Source of the DNA: Candidatus Tachikawaea gelatinosa
Lineage (GTDB): Bacteria; Pseudomonadota; Gammaproteobacteria; Enterobacterales; Enterobacteriaceae
Reading direction: 5' to 3'
DNA length: 64,000 bases
Assembly (NCBI RefSeq): GCF_000828815.1
Contig: NZ_AP014521.1
Span: 644,440 to 708,439 of the forward strand
The position numbers were made by a program, and so were the translations under genes. Shown here piece by piece: positions 29,382 to 39,222 of the stretch. Each line of letters begins with the position of its first letter. Position 1 is the first letter of the stretch. The notes under the pieces were generated by a model, which worked only from the letters and a program-made list of their open reading frames with translations, searched no databases and was not told where the DNA came from.

Positions 29382-29445
29382 AGTATAACGGATAGTGTTA
29401 AGGATCTTAAACTTTGATTCTTTTTAATATTTCAAGGAGCAGAGA
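29382..29445 (+). promoter_or_regulatory. csrA leader with three GGA sites, probable CsrA autoregulation
   Basis: Three GGA triplets lie in the 64 bases before csrA: 29390-29392, 29402-29404 and 29436-29438. The middle one sits in the loop of a small hairpin (TTAA GGATC TTAA). The last is the Shine-Dalgarno itself in TTTCAAGGAGCAGAGAATG, almost identical to the E. coli csrA site where CsrA blocks its own translation. This conservation stands out against the surrounding AT drift. Confidence 0.6.
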
Positions 29446-29631
29446 ATGCTTATTCTAACTCGCCGAGTCGGCGAAACCCTTATGATTGGTGATGATATCA
29501 CTGTAACAGTTTTAGGTGTTAAAGGAAATCAGGTAAGAATTGGAGTCAGTGCTCCTAAAGAAGTTTCGGTACATCGAGAAGAAATATATCAGAGAATTCA
29601 AGCTGAAAAAAATCAAAAAACGAACAGTTAA
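29446..29631 (+). CDS. csrA: Carbon storage regulator CsrA
   Basis: Dimeric RNA-binding protein that binds GGA in hairpin loops and controls translation and stability of mRNAs. 61 residues, the exact E. coli length. [18 protein letters not shown] at the N terminus and Arg44 in [12 protein letters not shown], the main RNA contact, are intact. It is followed by tRNA-Ser(GCU) and tRNA-Arg(ACG), as in E. coli. Its leader keeps GGA sites, so autoregulation is likely. Confidence 0.97.
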   Translation: MLILTRRVGETLMIGDDITVTVLGVKGNQVRIGVSAPKEVSVHREEIYQRIQAEKNQKTNS

Positions 29632-29773
29632 TATCAGAACAAATATACTTTCTAAAAGATATAACATAAAAAAAAGTTATTACTTATTTTTATTTTTTTA
29701 AATATATAAGAAAAATATTTGACTTATTAAGAATAAAAGTATCATAATCAACATTGTTAACTTTTTTTTAAAA

Positions 29774-29863
29774 GGTGAGATGGCCGAGAGGCTTAAGGCG
29801 CTCCCCTGCTAAGGGAGTATGCATCATATACACGCATCGAGGGTTCGAATCCCTCTCTCACCG
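29774..29863 (+). tRNA. serV: tRNA-Ser(GCU)
   Basis: 90-nt class II tRNA closely matching E. coli serV. Acceptor GGTGAGA pairs with TCTCACC, anticodon GCT is at 29808-29810, there is a long variable arm, and the T arm is GAGGGTTCGAATCCCTC. Discriminator G; CCA is not encoded. Confidence 0.97.
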
Positions 29864-29875
29864 TTTATTTTTTTT

Positions 29876-29952
29876 GCATCCGTAGCTCAGCTGGATAGAG
29901 TACTCGGCTACGAACCGAGCGGTCGGAGGTTCGAATCCTCTCGGATGCGCCA
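29876..29952 (+). tRNA. argV: tRNA-Arg(ACG)
   Basis: 77-nt tRNA nearly identical to the E. coli argV/Y/Z/Q tRNA. Acceptor GCATCCG pairs with CGGATGC, anticodon ACG (29910-29912) is expected to be edited to ICG by TadA, the discriminator is G, and CCA is encoded. It is 12 bases after tRNA-Ser, so both probably share a transcript. E. coli has several tandem copies here; one remains. Confidence 0.97.
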
Positions 29953-30160
29953 TTTTATTGCGGTAGATATATCAAGATTAAACAATATTTTTTTTATGTT
30001 AATTATTATTAATAATATAGTTATCCTTTTAAGATTCTTATCAAATTTCATTGTTCTAGTATAAAAATATAATTTGCATAAAAATATTTATGCTGATAAA
30101 AATAGATACGTATTTATTGTATGATATTTAATAACATTATTTTTTTATTAGGAATTCAAC

Positions 30161-31753
30161 ATGATAAAAAACTTTTCAAAAATCTTGACGTGGATGAAAA
30201 AAAATTCTCAAATTTTTAACATAAAAAAAGGCATTGAAAGAGAAACTTTACGTGTTAATTTTGATGGACGTTTATCAAATAAAATACATCCAAAAACATT
30301 AGGATCGCCATTAAAAAATAAATGGATTACTACTGATTTTGCTGAATCTTTATTAGAATTTATTACTCCTGTATGTGATAATACAGATAAAATGATTGCT
30401 ATTTTAAGTGATATTCATCGTTACGTAATTCATGAACTAGATCAAGAATTGATGTGGCCATTAAGTATACCATGTATTATTGACGATATTAATCATATTA
30501 AAATAGCTAATTATGGGAAATCAAATGTTGGACGCATAAAGACGTTATATAGAAAAGGATTAAAACATAGATATGGACCTTTAATGCAAACAATTGCTGG
30601 TTTACATTATAATTTTTCTCTTTCTTTAGATTTTTGGAATGAATGGGCTATTTTTAATAAACAAAAAAACAAGAAAAAATTTATATCATCAGGTTATTTT
30701 GATTTAATTCGTAATTATTACCGTTTTGGTTGGATTATAGTATATTTATTTGGTTCATCACCTGCTATATCTAGTAGTTTTCTAAATAAACGTAATGGTA
30801 ATCAAGATATTTTTAAATTTCATCAGAATCATAAAAGTAAAAATACATTGTGGATGCCTTATGCTACATCATTAAGATTAAGTAACTTAGGTTATACTAA
30901 TAATACAAATAATATTAGTTTTCTTTATAATTCTTTAAAAGAATATAACCAAACATTATATCAAGCAATTAAAACACCATCTCAGAAATATATTAAAATA
31001 GGTATAAAAGATAGTAGAAATAATTTATTACAATTAAATACTAATATACTACAAACTGTTAATGAACTTTATGTACCCATTAGACCAAAAAAAATCACAT
31101 ACCCATATGAAGAAAAATCACCAAATGTTTTTAATATTCAAGACGTTGAATATCTTGAAATAAGATCGTTAGATATTAATCCTTTTTCATCAATAGGGAT
31201 TGATATTGATCAAGTTTTGTTTCTTGATCTTTTTTTAATTTGGTGTTTATTAAAAGAATCTCCTAAAATTAATAAAAAAGAACTTTTTTTTATTAAAAAA
31301 AATTGGGAACGTATCATCCTAGAAGGAAGGAAACCTAAACAAACAATACACTTTCTTGAAGAAAATAATAGTATAAAAAAATATTTTCTTGATGATTTTG
31401 GTAAAGATATTCTTACAAATTTACAGTTTTTAGCAGAAATTTTAGATAATAATACTAAAAGTAATAAATATCAAAAAGCTTGTCAAAGTTTTATGCATTT
31501 TTTTAATGATCCAGATTTAACATATTCAGGACGCATTTTAAAGATTATAAAAAAAAATGGTTTTCAAAATACAGGTCTTTATTTAGCAAAAAAACATTTT
31601 AATTCTTTAAAAAAAGAAAAATTTGAAATTTACAGTAAAGAAGATTTTATAAAAGAAGCAAAACAGTCTATTTTTTTACAAAAAGAATTAGAAGAAAATG
31701 ATAATACTGATTTTAAAACTTATTTAAAAAAATGGTATAATAATTTTATATAA
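30161..31753 (+). CDS. gshA: Glutamate-cysteine ligase
   Basis: First and rate-limiting step of glutathione synthesis. 530 residues (E. coli 518). The N-terminal KKGIERETLRV holds the metal- and ATP-binding residues; LMQTIAGLHYNFSLS, RLSNLGYTN and VEYLEIRSLDINPFSSIGI are hallmark gamma-proteobacterial GshA segments. It follows the csrA-tRNA cluster as in E. coli. luxS, the next E. coli gene, is absent; a 525-base spacer leads to greA. Confidence 0.97.
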   Translation: MIKNFSKILTWMKKNSQIFNIKKGIERETLRVNFDGRLSNKIHPKTLGSPLKNKWITTDFAESLLEFITPVCDNTDKMIAILSDIHRYVIHELDQELMWPLSIPCIIDDINHIKIANYGKSNVGRIKTLYRKGLKHRYGPLMQTIAGLHYNFSLSLDFWNEWAIFNKQKNKKKFISSGYFDLIRNYYRFGWIIVYLFGSSPAISSSFLNKRNGNQDIFKFHQNHKSKNTLWMPYATSLRLSNLGYTNNTNNISFLYNSLKEYNQTLYQAIKTPSQKYIKIGIKDSRNNLLQLNTNILQTVNELYVPIRPKKITYPYEEKSPNVFNIQDVEYLEIRSLDINPFSSIGIDIDQVLFLDLFLIWCLLKESPKINKKELFFIKKNWERIILEGRKPKQTIHFLEENNSIKKYFLDDFGKDILTNLQFLAEILDNNTKSNKYQKACQSFMHFFNDPDLTYSGRILKIIKKNGFQNTGLYLAKKHFNSLKKEKFEIYSKEDFIKEAKQSIFLQKELEENDNTDFKTYLKKWYNNFI

Positions 31754-32278
31754 ATGATTTATAAAAAAGTTGATCTAAAAAAAGGTTAAAATATTAATTT
31801 ATTTATGAAAAAATTACAAGTAAGTCTTTTATAATTTTTTTAATAAGTACTTTTTTTAAGAAAATAAATTAAACAGTATAAAAACATATAATTAATTTTT
31901 AATAAAAATATAATAGTTTTTATTTATATATTTAAAAATAAAAAAAAACACTAAATAAATATTATTTATATTTTTATTTTTAAATAAATATACATCGTAT
32001 TATATAATTTTATTATTTTTAATAAAAAAATATCAGTTATAATTTATTACTTTTTAAGTAGTTTTTTTTAAACAAGAATATAAAAATTTAAAATTTAAGA
32101 AACTTCTTATAAGAATATTTTAAAAAATTTATATAAAAATAGTTTTATATAACGTAATATTTGCTAATCAGTAAATATTTTAAATCTCATTATTTATTTA
32201 TAAGTTTTTTCATAAAACTAAAATTACTTATAAAAATATAACTTTTATGTAAAAATCATTAAATAAGGTGTATTTAAA
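31754..32278. other. 525-base AT-rich spacer between gshA and greA
   Basis: No gene, tRNA or recognisable remnant on either strand. The sequence is nearly pure A/T with short oligo(A) and oligo(T) runs. The greA promoter should lie at its right end, but I see no convincing -35/-10 pair. This is a junction where the gshA block and the greA-infB block, distant in E. coli, were joined. Confidence 0.6.
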
Positions 32279-32755
32279 ATGAAAAAAAATCCAATGACAT
32301 TAAGAGGTTTAAAAAAATTACGTAAAGAATTAAATAATCTTAAAAAAATCAAACGTCCTAAAATAATTGCTTCTATTGCTGAAGCACGTGAACACGGAGA
32401 TCTCAAAGAAAATGCTGAATATCATGCTGCACGTGAAGAACAAGGTTTTTGTGAAGGAAGAATTAAAGAAATTGAATCTAAATTATCTTGCGCACAAGTA
32501 ATAGATATAAAAAAAATTCCTAATAAAGGACGAATAATATTCGGTTCAACAGTGACTGTTATGAATGTTCAAACATCTAAACAATCAATATATTGTATTG
32601 TTGGTGACGATGAAGCAGATTTTAGAAAAAAGCTAATTTCTATTCACTCTCCAATGGCCCGGGGGCTAATCGGAAAAAAAATAAATGACTTTACTGTTAT
32701 AGAAACGCCTAAAGGTAATGTAGAATATCAAATTATACAAGTAGAATATTTATAG
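32279..32755 (+). CDS. greA: Transcription elongation factor GreA
   Basis: Rescues backtracked RNA polymerase by stimulating transcript cleavage. 158 residues, the exact E. coli length. The N-terminal antiparallel coiled coil carries the catalytic acidic tip ([19 protein letters not shown], about residues 38-58) and the C-terminal FKBP-like domain ends with [24 protein letters not shown] is upstream of the ATG. In E. coli greA also neighbours rlmE-ftsH (yhbY lies between); here all are on one strand. Confidence 0.97.
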   Translation: MKKNPMTLRGLKKLRKELNNLKKIKRPKIIASIAEAREHGDLKENAEYHAAREEQGFCEGRIKEIESKLSCAQVIDIKKIPNKGRIIFGSTVTVMNVQTSKQSIYCIVGDDEADFRKKLISIHSPMARGLIGKKINDFTVIETPKGNVEYQIIQVEYL

Positions 32756-32954
32756 TGAGTTAATGTCTTTTAAAAAAATTTGTTTTTTCATTTTTCTCGA
32801 TTTTGTGTTAAAATTTTTTCAATTTTTTTCAGTTAATCAAAAATTAAATATTTTAAAAAAAATAGAGCATAAAGATACAATTTTTGAAAAATCATAAATA
32901 TATAATACAATACTTTATTAAAATACACAAAAATTGAATAACGCATTAATTTTT

Positions 32955-33578
32955 ATGAAAAAAAAACGTTCTTCTAGTTCTTATCATTGGATCAAAAAAC
33001 ATTTTAATGATCAATATGTACAAGAAGCACATTCTAAAAAATTACGTTCACGTGCTTGGTTTAAATTAGAACAAATTAATAAATCAGAAAAAATATTTAA
33101 AAATGGTATGATAATTATTGATTTAGGATCTTCTCCAGGAGGTTGGTCTCAATATGCTCAAAAATATATCCAAAAGAAAGGAATGATAATATCGTGTGAT
33201 ATTATGCCTATGAAACCTATTCAGAAAGTAAAATTTTTTCAAGGAGATTTTTTTGATTCATTTTTTCTTGAAAAAATTACTAAATGTCTAAATAATAAAA
33301 AAGCACATATTATAATGTCCGATATGTCTCCTAACTTAAGTGGTATTTCCGCAATAGATATTCCAAAATCAATAAACCTATTAAATTCTGTATTAAATTT
33401 TTCTTGTAATTTTTTACGAAATAACGGGACGCTTTTAACAAAAACATTTTTAGGAAAAGATTTTGATCAATGTTTTAAAAATTTTCATTCTATTTTTAAA
33501 GAAATAAAAATTATTAAACCTATAGCCTCTAAATTAACATCTCGTGAAGTGTATATTTTAGCAAAAGAACGTCATTAA
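32955..33578 (+). CDS. rlmE: 23S rRNA 2'-O-ribose U2552 methyltransferase RlmE (FtsJ/RrmJ)
   Basis: SAM-dependent methylation of U2552 in the A-loop, a late 50S assembly step. From the ATG at 32955 the product is 207 residues (E. coli 209), starting MKKKRSSSSYHWIKKHF like the family. A TTG 21 bases upstream would add seven atypical residues. SAM motif I is DLGSSPGGWSQ; the conserved SRAWFKLEQI lysine, MSDMSPN aspartate and TKTFLGKDFD lysine complete the K-D-K set. It precedes ftsH as in E. coli. Confidence 0.95.
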   Translation: MKKKRSSSSYHWIKKHFNDQYVQEAHSKKLRSRAWFKLEQINKSEKIFKNGMIIIDLGSSPGGWSQYAQKYIQKKGMIISCDIMPMKPIQKVKFFQGDFFDSFFLEKITKCLNNKKAHIIMSDMSPNLSGISAIDIPKSINLLNSVLNFSCNFLRNNGTLLTKTFLGKDFDQCFKNFHSIFKEIKIIKPIASKLTSREVYILAKERH

Positions 33579-33744
33579 TCATATTTAAAATAATAAATAA
33601 TATATTTTTAACAAAATTGTTATAGTAATTTTCTAGATACTGTGAATATATTTAAAATAGCGTTATTGCATGATAATGAATTTAAAAAAAATATCAGTAT
33701 ACTAGATTTCCATTAACATAGTTGCAATTATGAGGTTATTTCCC

Positions 33745-35589
33745 TTGAGCGACATGGCCAAAAACCTAATTCTCTGGTTAGTCATCGCAGTTATATTAAT
33801 GTCGATATTTCAGAGTTTTGGACCAAACGAATCTAAAAATCGCATAATTGATTACTCAACTTTTTTATCGGAAGTAAATCAAAATAAAGTTCGTGAGGTA
33901 CATATTAATGGACGTGAAATTCATGTACTTAAAAAAAATAATAATAAATATACCATTTACATTCCCACTGGTAATTCATATTTATTCAATAAATTAATAA
34001 AAAAAGAAGTTAAAATAGTAAGTGATCCTCCAGAAGAACCAAGTATTTTAACATCTATTTTTATTTCTTGGTTTCCAATGCTTTTGTTAATTGGTGTTTG
34101 GATATTTTTTATGAGACAAGTACAAGGAGGTAATGGTAAAGGAGCTATGTCATTTGGTAAAAGCAAAGCACGTATGTTAAATGAAGATAATATTAAAATT
34201 ACTTTTTCTGATGTAGCGGGTTGTGATGAAGCAAAAGAAGAAGTAAGTGAATTAGTTGAATATCTACGTGAACCAAGTCGTTTTCAGAAATTAGGTGGAA
34301 AAATTCCAACTGGTGTTCTTATGGTTGGCCCACCAGGTACAGGTAAAACTTTATTAGCAAAAGCTATATCTGGTGAAGCAAAAGTACCATTCTTTACAAT
34401 TTCTGGTTCAGATTTTGTAGAGATGTTTGTAGGAGTGGGAGCATCTCGTGTTCGAGATATGTTTGAAAAAGCAAAAAAAACAGCACCTTGTATTATTTTT
34501 ATTGATGAAATTGATGCTGTAGGTCGTCAAAGAGGCGCAGGATTAGGTGGTGGTCATGATGAACGTGAACAAACTTTAAATCAAATGTTAGTTGAAATGG
34601 ATGGTTTTGAAGGTAATGAAGGAATTATCGTAATAGCAGCAACTAATCGTCCTGATGTTCTTGATCCAGCTTTATTACGGCCTGGTCGATTTGATCGACA
34701 AGTTGTAGTTGCATTACCTGATGTACGTGGTCGCGAACAAATATTAAAAATACATATACGTCGTGTTCCTTTAGCTAGTGATATTAATCTGTCTGTTATA
34801 GCACGTAGCACACCTGGTTTTTCCGGTGCAGATCTTGCAAATTTAGTAAATGAAGCAGCTTTATTTGCTGCACGTCATAAAAAACGTGTAGTTTCAATGA
34901 TTGCTTTTGAAAAAGCAAAAGATAAAATATTGATGGGTGCTGAAAGAAAATCGATGGTTATGACAGAGAATCAAAAAGAATCCACAGCATATCATGAAGC
35001 AGGACATGCAATAGTTGGACGTATTGTTCCTGAGCATGATCCCATTCATAAAGTAACCATTATTCCTCGAGGACGTGCTTTAGGCATTACGTTTTTTTTA
35101 CCTAAAGAAGATGAAATTAGTACGAGTCGTCAAAAATTAGAAAGTCAAATTTCTACATTATATGGTGGTCGTATTGCAGAAGAAATCATTTATGGTTCAG
35201 AAAAAGTATCTACAGGAGCATCTAACGATATAAAAATAGCGACAACATTAGCAAGAAATATGGTTACACAATGGGGTTTTTCTGAAAAACTAGGACCATT
35301 ACTTTATGCCGAAGAAGAAGATGAAATTTTTCTTGGACGTTCTGTTGCAAAATCTAAACATATTTCCGATGAAACAGCTTATATTATTGATCAGGAAGTA
35401 AAAAAAATAATTGATAATAACTATGAAAGATCAAAGAATATTTTAAATGAAAATATAGATATTTTACATAAAATGAAAGAATCATTAATGCAATATGAAA
35501 CTCTTAATTCTTTACAAGTTGATGATCTTATGGAGCGTCGTTCAGTGCGTCCTCCTGAAGAGGCAATTGATTCTAAGAAAAATTGTTAA
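33745..35589 (+). CDS. ftsH: ATP-dependent zinc metalloprotease FtsH
   Basis: Membrane-anchored AAA+ protease for membrane proteins and short-lived regulators. Two transmembrane segments (about 5-22 and 95-115) flank a periplasmic domain. Walker A is GPPGTGKT, then SRH-type [20 protein letters not shown] and the zinc motif HEAGH. I place the start at TTG 33745, giving [13 protein letters not shown] as in E. coli, because GAGG lies nine bases before it; an in-frame ATG at 33730 adds five residues. The product ends at [17 protein letters not shown], so the flexible C-terminal tail of E. coli FtsH is mostly lost. A terminator follows. Confidence 0.97.
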   Translation: MSDMAKNLILWLVIAVILMSIFQSFGPNESKNRIIDYSTFLSEVNQNKVREVHINGREIHVLKKNNNKYTIYIPTGNSYLFNKLIKKEVKIVSDPPEEPSILTSIFISWFPMLLLIGVWIFFMRQVQGGNGKGAMSFGKSKARMLNEDNIKITFSDVAGCDEAKEEVSELVEYLREPSRFQKLGGKIPTGVLMVGPPGTGKTLLAKAISGEAKVPFFTISGSDFVEMFVGVGASRVRDMFEKAKKTAPCIIFIDEIDAVGRQRGAGLGGGHDEREQTLNQMLVEMDGFEGNEGIIVIAATNRPDVLDPALLRPGRFDRQVVVALPDVRGREQILKIHIRRVPLASDINLSVIARSTPGFSGADLANLVNEAALFAARHKKRVVSMIAFEKAKDKILMGAERKSMVMTENQKESTAYHEAGHAIVGRIVPEHDPIHKVTIIPRGRALGITFFLPKEDEISTSRQKLESQISTLYGGRIAEEIIYGSEKVSTGASNDIKIATTLARNMVTQWGFSEKLGPLLYAEEEDEIFLGRSVAKSKHISDETAYIIDQEVKKIIDNNYERSKNILNENIDILHKMKESLMQYETLNSLQVDDLMERRSVRPPEEAIDSKKNC

Positions 35590-35645
35590 TTCTATATTTT
35601 TTTTAATTAAATATAAAACTTTATTAAGTTTTTTTTCACACAATA

Positions 35646-35675
35646 AAATCCCCGGATATCATCGGGGTTTTTATA
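35646..35675 (+). terminator. Terminator after ftsH
   Basis: AAAATCCCCG, a short loop, CGGGGTTTTTA. The GC-rich stem is conspicuous in this sequence. It lies between ftsH and folP, so folP-glmM should need its own promoter or depend on read-through. Confidence 0.85.
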
Positions 35676-35691
35676 TTTTTAATACATATTT

Positions 35692-36531
35692 ATGAAAATA
35701 TATTCTCAAAAATCCTTTTTAGATCTTACTCATATAGCAATTATGGGTATACTTAATTTAACCCCAGATTCATTTTCAGATGGAAATAAATACAATACTT
35801 TATCTAAAGCATTAACTCACACAAAAAAAATGATTAAGGATGGTGCAAAAATAATAGATATAGGAGGTGAATCAAGTCGTCCAGGTGCAAAAAACATCAC
35901 TGCTGAAGAAGAATTAGAACGTATCATGCCTATTTTAGAAGCTATAATAAAAAGATTTGATATATGGATCTCAGTAGACACTTCTAAACCAGAAGTTATG
36001 AAAGAAGTGAAAAAAGTTGGAGTTCATATGATTAACGATGTACGTGCTCTACAATTACCTGGTGCTTTAAACACTGCTTATAACATTAATTTACCAATTT
36101 GTTTAACGCATAATCCATTAAAAAATATAAGAAAAAATTTTAAAAAATATGACATATTAAGAGAAGTTGACTGTTTTTTACAAAAAAAAATTTCAAAATG
36201 TAAATCCATAGGTATTAAAATGCAAAATATATTAATTGATCCTGGTTTCGGTTTTCAAAAAAACCACGTGGATAATTATCAATTACTTGCTAATTTAACT
36301 TTTTTAAAGCATTTTAAATTACCTATATTAGTAGGAATATCAAGAAAAACAATGATTAGCCAAATACTTAAAAAAACACCGATACAATGTTTATCTGGTA
36401 ATTTATCTTGTATAGTAATTGCTGCAATGCAAAACGTACAAATTGTTCGAGTACATGATGTTAAAGAAACCAGTCAAGCAATTAAAATAGTTGAAATGAT
36501 AAAGTATTATAAAAAGGATGAGTATAATTAA
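35692..36531 (+). CDS. folP: Dihydropteroate synthase
   Basis: Joins para-aminobenzoate to hydroxymethyl-dihydropterin pyrophosphate in folate synthesis. 279 residues (E. coli 282). The pterin and diphosphate sites are intact: [50 protein letters not shown] and VRVHDV. The ATG is 17 bases after the ftsH terminator, with little room for a leader. It ends two bases before glmM, so the two are coupled. It implies that folate is made by the symbiont. Confidence 0.97.
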   Translation: MKIYSQKSFLDLTHIAIMGILNLTPDSFSDGNKYNTLSKALTHTKKMIKDGAKIIDIGGESSRPGAKNITAEEELERIMPILEAIIKRFDIWISVDTSKPEVMKEVKKVGVHMINDVRALQLPGALNTAYNINLPICLTHNPLKNIRKNFKKYDILREVDCFLQKKISKCKSIGIKMQNILIDPGFGFQKNHVDNYQLLANLTFLKHFKLPILVGISRKTMISQILKKTPIQCLSGNLSCIVIAAMQNVQIVRVHDVKETSQAIKIVEMIKYYKKDEYN

Positions 36532-36533
36532 TT

Positions 36534-37868
36534 ATGAATCAACATAAATATTTTGGAACAGATGGTATTAGAGGTAAAGTAGGAAGTAAACCAATAACTC
36601 CAGATTTTGTTCTCAAATTAGGTTGGGCTGCTGGTAAAGTACTTTCTAGAAATGGATCAAAAAAAATAATTATTGGAAAAGATACAAGAATATCTGGTTA
36701 TATGTTAGAATCTGCTTTAGAAGCAGGTTTATCTGCTGCTGGCTTATCTACGAATCTTACTGGGCCCATGCCAACTCCTGCTATTGCTTATTTAACTCGC
36801 ATTTTTTGTGCAGAAGCTGGTATTGTAATTTCTGCTTCTCATAATAATTTTGATGATAATGGAATAAAATTCTTTGCTGCAGATGGAACAAAACTACCTG
36901 ATAAAATTGAAAAAGCTATTGAATTAGAAATAAATAAACCATTAACTTGTGTTAGTTCTATAAAATTAGGACGCGCTAGTCGTATCTCTGATGCTGCTGA
37001 ACGATATATTAAATTTTGTAAAAGTACTTTTCCTAATGAATTAAATCTTAATAAATTAAAAATTGTAGTAGATTGTGCAAATGGTGCTACTTATCATATT
37101 GCACCTCATGTATTGCGTGAATTAGGTGCAGAAGTAATTCCAATTTCAGTTTGTCCCAATGGTATTAATATTAACAAAATGTGTGGCACTAATTATTTAA
37201 ATTTTTTAAAAAACCGTGTAATTTTAGAAAAAGCTGATGTTGGATTAGCTTATGATGGAGATGGAGATCGTGTTATTATGATTGATCATTATGGTAATAA
37301 AGTGAATGGTGATCAAATTATTTATATAATTACATATGAAAAATTACGTCAAAAAATGCTTGTTGGAGGAGTTATTGGAACGCAAATGAGTAATATGGCA
37401 TTAGAACTATCTTTAAAAAAATTAAATGTTCCATTTGTAAGAACACAAGTTGGAGATCGTTATATTTTAGAAAAGATGAAAGAAAAAAAATGGAATTTAG
37501 GAGCTGAAAGTTCTGGACATATTATATTACTTGATCAAACAACGACTGGTGATGGAATTATTGCAGGATTACAAGTTTTAACTATAATGGTAAGAAATAA
37601 AATGAGTCTTTATGATTTATCTAATAAAATAAAATTATATCCCCAAGCTTTAATTAATTTTAAAATTAGTAATAATAAAAATTTAATAAATTCTCACAAA
37701 ATAAAAAAAATAATTGATCAAATAAAAAATAAATTGCAAGGAAATGGTAGAATAGTTTTACGTAAATCTGGAACAGAACCTTTATTAAGAATAATGATTG
37801 AAAGTCCAGATAAAAAAAAAGTTAATTTTTTAGCAAATTATGTTGAAAAGATTATAAAATTGAATTAA
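36534..37868 (+). CDS. glmM: Phosphoglucosamine mutase
   Basis: Converts glucosamine-6-phosphate to glucosamine-1-phosphate for UDP-GlcNAc, hence peptidoglycan and lipid A. 444 residues (E. coli 445). The phosphorylated serine is Ser102 in VISASHNN, where the usual proline 105 is asparagine. The metal loop YDGDGDR and the phosphate-binding [12 protein letters not shown] are intact. It is two bases after folP. Retention suggests that a cell wall is still made. Confidence 0.97.
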   Translation: MNQHKYFGTDGIRGKVGSKPITPDFVLKLGWAAGKVLSRNGSKKIIIGKDTRISGYMLESALEAGLSAAGLSTNLTGPMPTPAIAYLTRIFCAEAGIVISASHNNFDDNGIKFFAADGTKLPDKIEKAIELEINKPLTCVSSIKLGRASRISDAAERYIKFCKSTFPNELNLNKLKIVVDCANGATYHIAPHVLRELGAEVIPISVCPNGININKMCGTNYLNFLKNRVILEKADVGLAYDGDGDRVIMIDHYGNKVNGDQIIYIITYEKLRQKMLVGGVIGTQMSNMALELSLKKLNVPFVRTQVGDRYILEKMKEKKWNLGAESSGHIILLDQTTTGDGIIAGLQVLTIMVRNKMSLYDLSNKIKLYPQALINFKISNNKNLINSHKIKKIIDQIKNKLQGNGRIVLRKSGTEPLLRIMIESPDKKKVNFLANYVEKIIKLN

Positions 37869-38000
37869 TAAAGCAATGATGATAAATTTTTGAAAATAAA
37901 ACTATAATATAGTTTATATAAGTAATTTTATTTTTTTGCTTTTTTTTTTAAAACATATAAAATGCATATAATATTTATTTTCAACAAAAAGTAAAAGATT

Positions 38001-38309
38001 ATGTACAAGACTCTTTTAATAGTTTTTTCAATGATATCAATTAGTCTTGTAGGATTAATAATATTACAAAAAAGTAAAGGGACAAATATAACCAATTCAT
38101 TAAACTCGGATGATTCGTCTGCATTGTTTGGTTACGGTAATACAAATAATATTTTTAGTAAAATTATCACTATTTTAGCAAGCTTATTCTTTATAATCAG
38201 TTTGCTTTTAGGAAATTTAAACAATAGTTATCATTCGCAAAAAAATTTACAAAAAACAATCAAACAAAAAAATATACAAAAAGAGAACAATAACGAAATT
38301 CCTGAATAA
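38001..38309 (+). CDS. secG: Preprotein translocase subunit SecG
   Basis: Small accessory subunit of the SecYEG channel. 102 residues (E. coli 110) with two transmembrane helices (about 3-21 and 50-72) and between them the conserved LQKSKGTNITNSL..SALFG segment. The tail is lysine/asparagine-rich. It follows glmM and precedes tRNA-Leu as in E. coli. Confidence 0.95.
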   Translation: MYKTLLIVFSMISISLVGLIILQKSKGTNITNSLNSDDSSALFGYGNTNNIFSKIITILASLFFIISLLLGNLNNSYHSQKNLQKTIKQKNIQKENNNEIPE

Positions 38310-38352
38310 AGTATATTTGTTAATTTGATACAAAATTAATGATAATAATTTT

Positions 38353-38437
38353 GCCGAGGTGGTGGAATCTGGTAGACACGCTACCTTGAGGTGGTAGTAC
38401 TCATTTGAGTTTGCGGGTTCAAATCCCGTCCTCGGTA
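38353..38437 (+). tRNA. leuU: tRNA-Leu(GAG)
   Basis: 85-nt class II tRNA matching E. coli leuU. Acceptor GCCGAGG pairs with CCTCGGT, discriminator A, anticodon GAG at 38388-38390, long variable arm. CCA is not encoded. It lies downstream of secG as in E. coli. Confidence 0.97.
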
Positions 38438-38514
38438 TTTTAATTAAAATTATTAGTAAAGCTTGCAATAAAAGAAAATTTGTTGTAATGTATCAGGTGT
38501 AAAGGTTATTCAAA

Positions 38515-38591
<77 letters not shown>

Positions 38592-38695
38592 TACTTAGTA
38601 TAATAATAAGATTAATTGATATTTTATTGCTTTTTAGAATAATTAAATTAAATAAATTGATAAAAATAAAACGTTAACACTACTAATTTATAGTA

Positions 38696-38722
38696 TAAAC
38701 CTCGAAATATTCGAGGTTTTTT
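38696..38722 (+). terminator. Terminator downstream of tRNA-fMet
   Basis: Perfect hairpin AACCTCGAA-ATA-TTCGAGGTT (38698-38718) followed by a T run. It separates the tRNA transcript from rimP-nusA-infB, and may act as an attenuator of that operon because it lies in the rimP leader region. Confidence 0.88.
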
Positions 38723-38779
38723 GTTATTACAGTATAAAAAATAGTTTAAATTAGTTATATTTTTGAAGAGGTATAAAAT

Positions 38780-39076
38780 TTGCCTTTAACTGAAGAGCTT
38801 AAAAAATTAATTCAAACATCAATTAAAAAACTTAGATATGAATGCATTGATATAAAGTTTATAAAAAAAAAGACAATAAATATTTTACGCATTTACATTA
38901 ATAAAGAAACCGGTGTTACGGTTGATGATTGTGTAAATGTTAGTCAAAAAATAAGTGAACTTTTAGATATAAATGATATTTTTAATGTATCTTATAACTT
39001 AGAAATATCATCTCCAGGTTTAAAAAAAACTACTTTATCTAACAAACAATATAAAAATTTTAGGAAAAAACCTTAA
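38780..39076 (+). CDS. rimP: Ribosome maturation factor RimP, C-terminally truncated
   Basis: 30S assembly factor. The start is TTG with GAGG eight bases upstream. The 98 residues align with the N-terminal domain of the 150-residue E. coli protein (YECIDIKFIKKKTINILRIYI, GVTVDDCVNVSQKISELLD, YNLEISSPGLKKT) and then stop at KNFRKKP. The C-terminal SH3-like domain is missing. In the next frame a short stretch (KTFKENTYIVIKN, to 39123) resembles the start of that domain, suggesting a frameshift followed by decay. It may be partly functional or a pseudogene. It still heads the nusA-infB operon. Confidence 0.8.
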   Translation: MPLTEELKKLIQTSIKKLRYECIDIKFIKKKTINILRIYINKETGVTVDDCVNVSQKISELLDINDIFNVSYNLEISSPGLKKTTLSNKQYKNFRKKP

Positions 39077-39222
39077 CTAATAAAACTTTTAAAGAAAATA
39101 CTTATATAGTAATAAAAAATTAATTAACTAATATTAAATATTAAAAAATTTTTTACTCAAAAATTTTAACAAGCATATTTCATTAAAGATTTTTAATATA
39201 GTTCAGATTGAGGTTTATCAAG

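Noticed and set aside
29819..30064. Open frame of 81 codons on the plus strand
   Set aside because: It is read straight through tRNA-Ser and tRNA-Arg; the protein is a translation of tRNA sequence.
32934..32954. TTG start for rlmE adding seven residues
   Set aside because: The ATG at 32955 gives the family N terminus (MKKKRS...); the extension resembles nothing in the family.
38247..38468. Open frame of 73 codons on the minus strand
   Set aside because: It crosses tRNA-Leu and the secG tail in antisense; no ribosome-binding site or homology.
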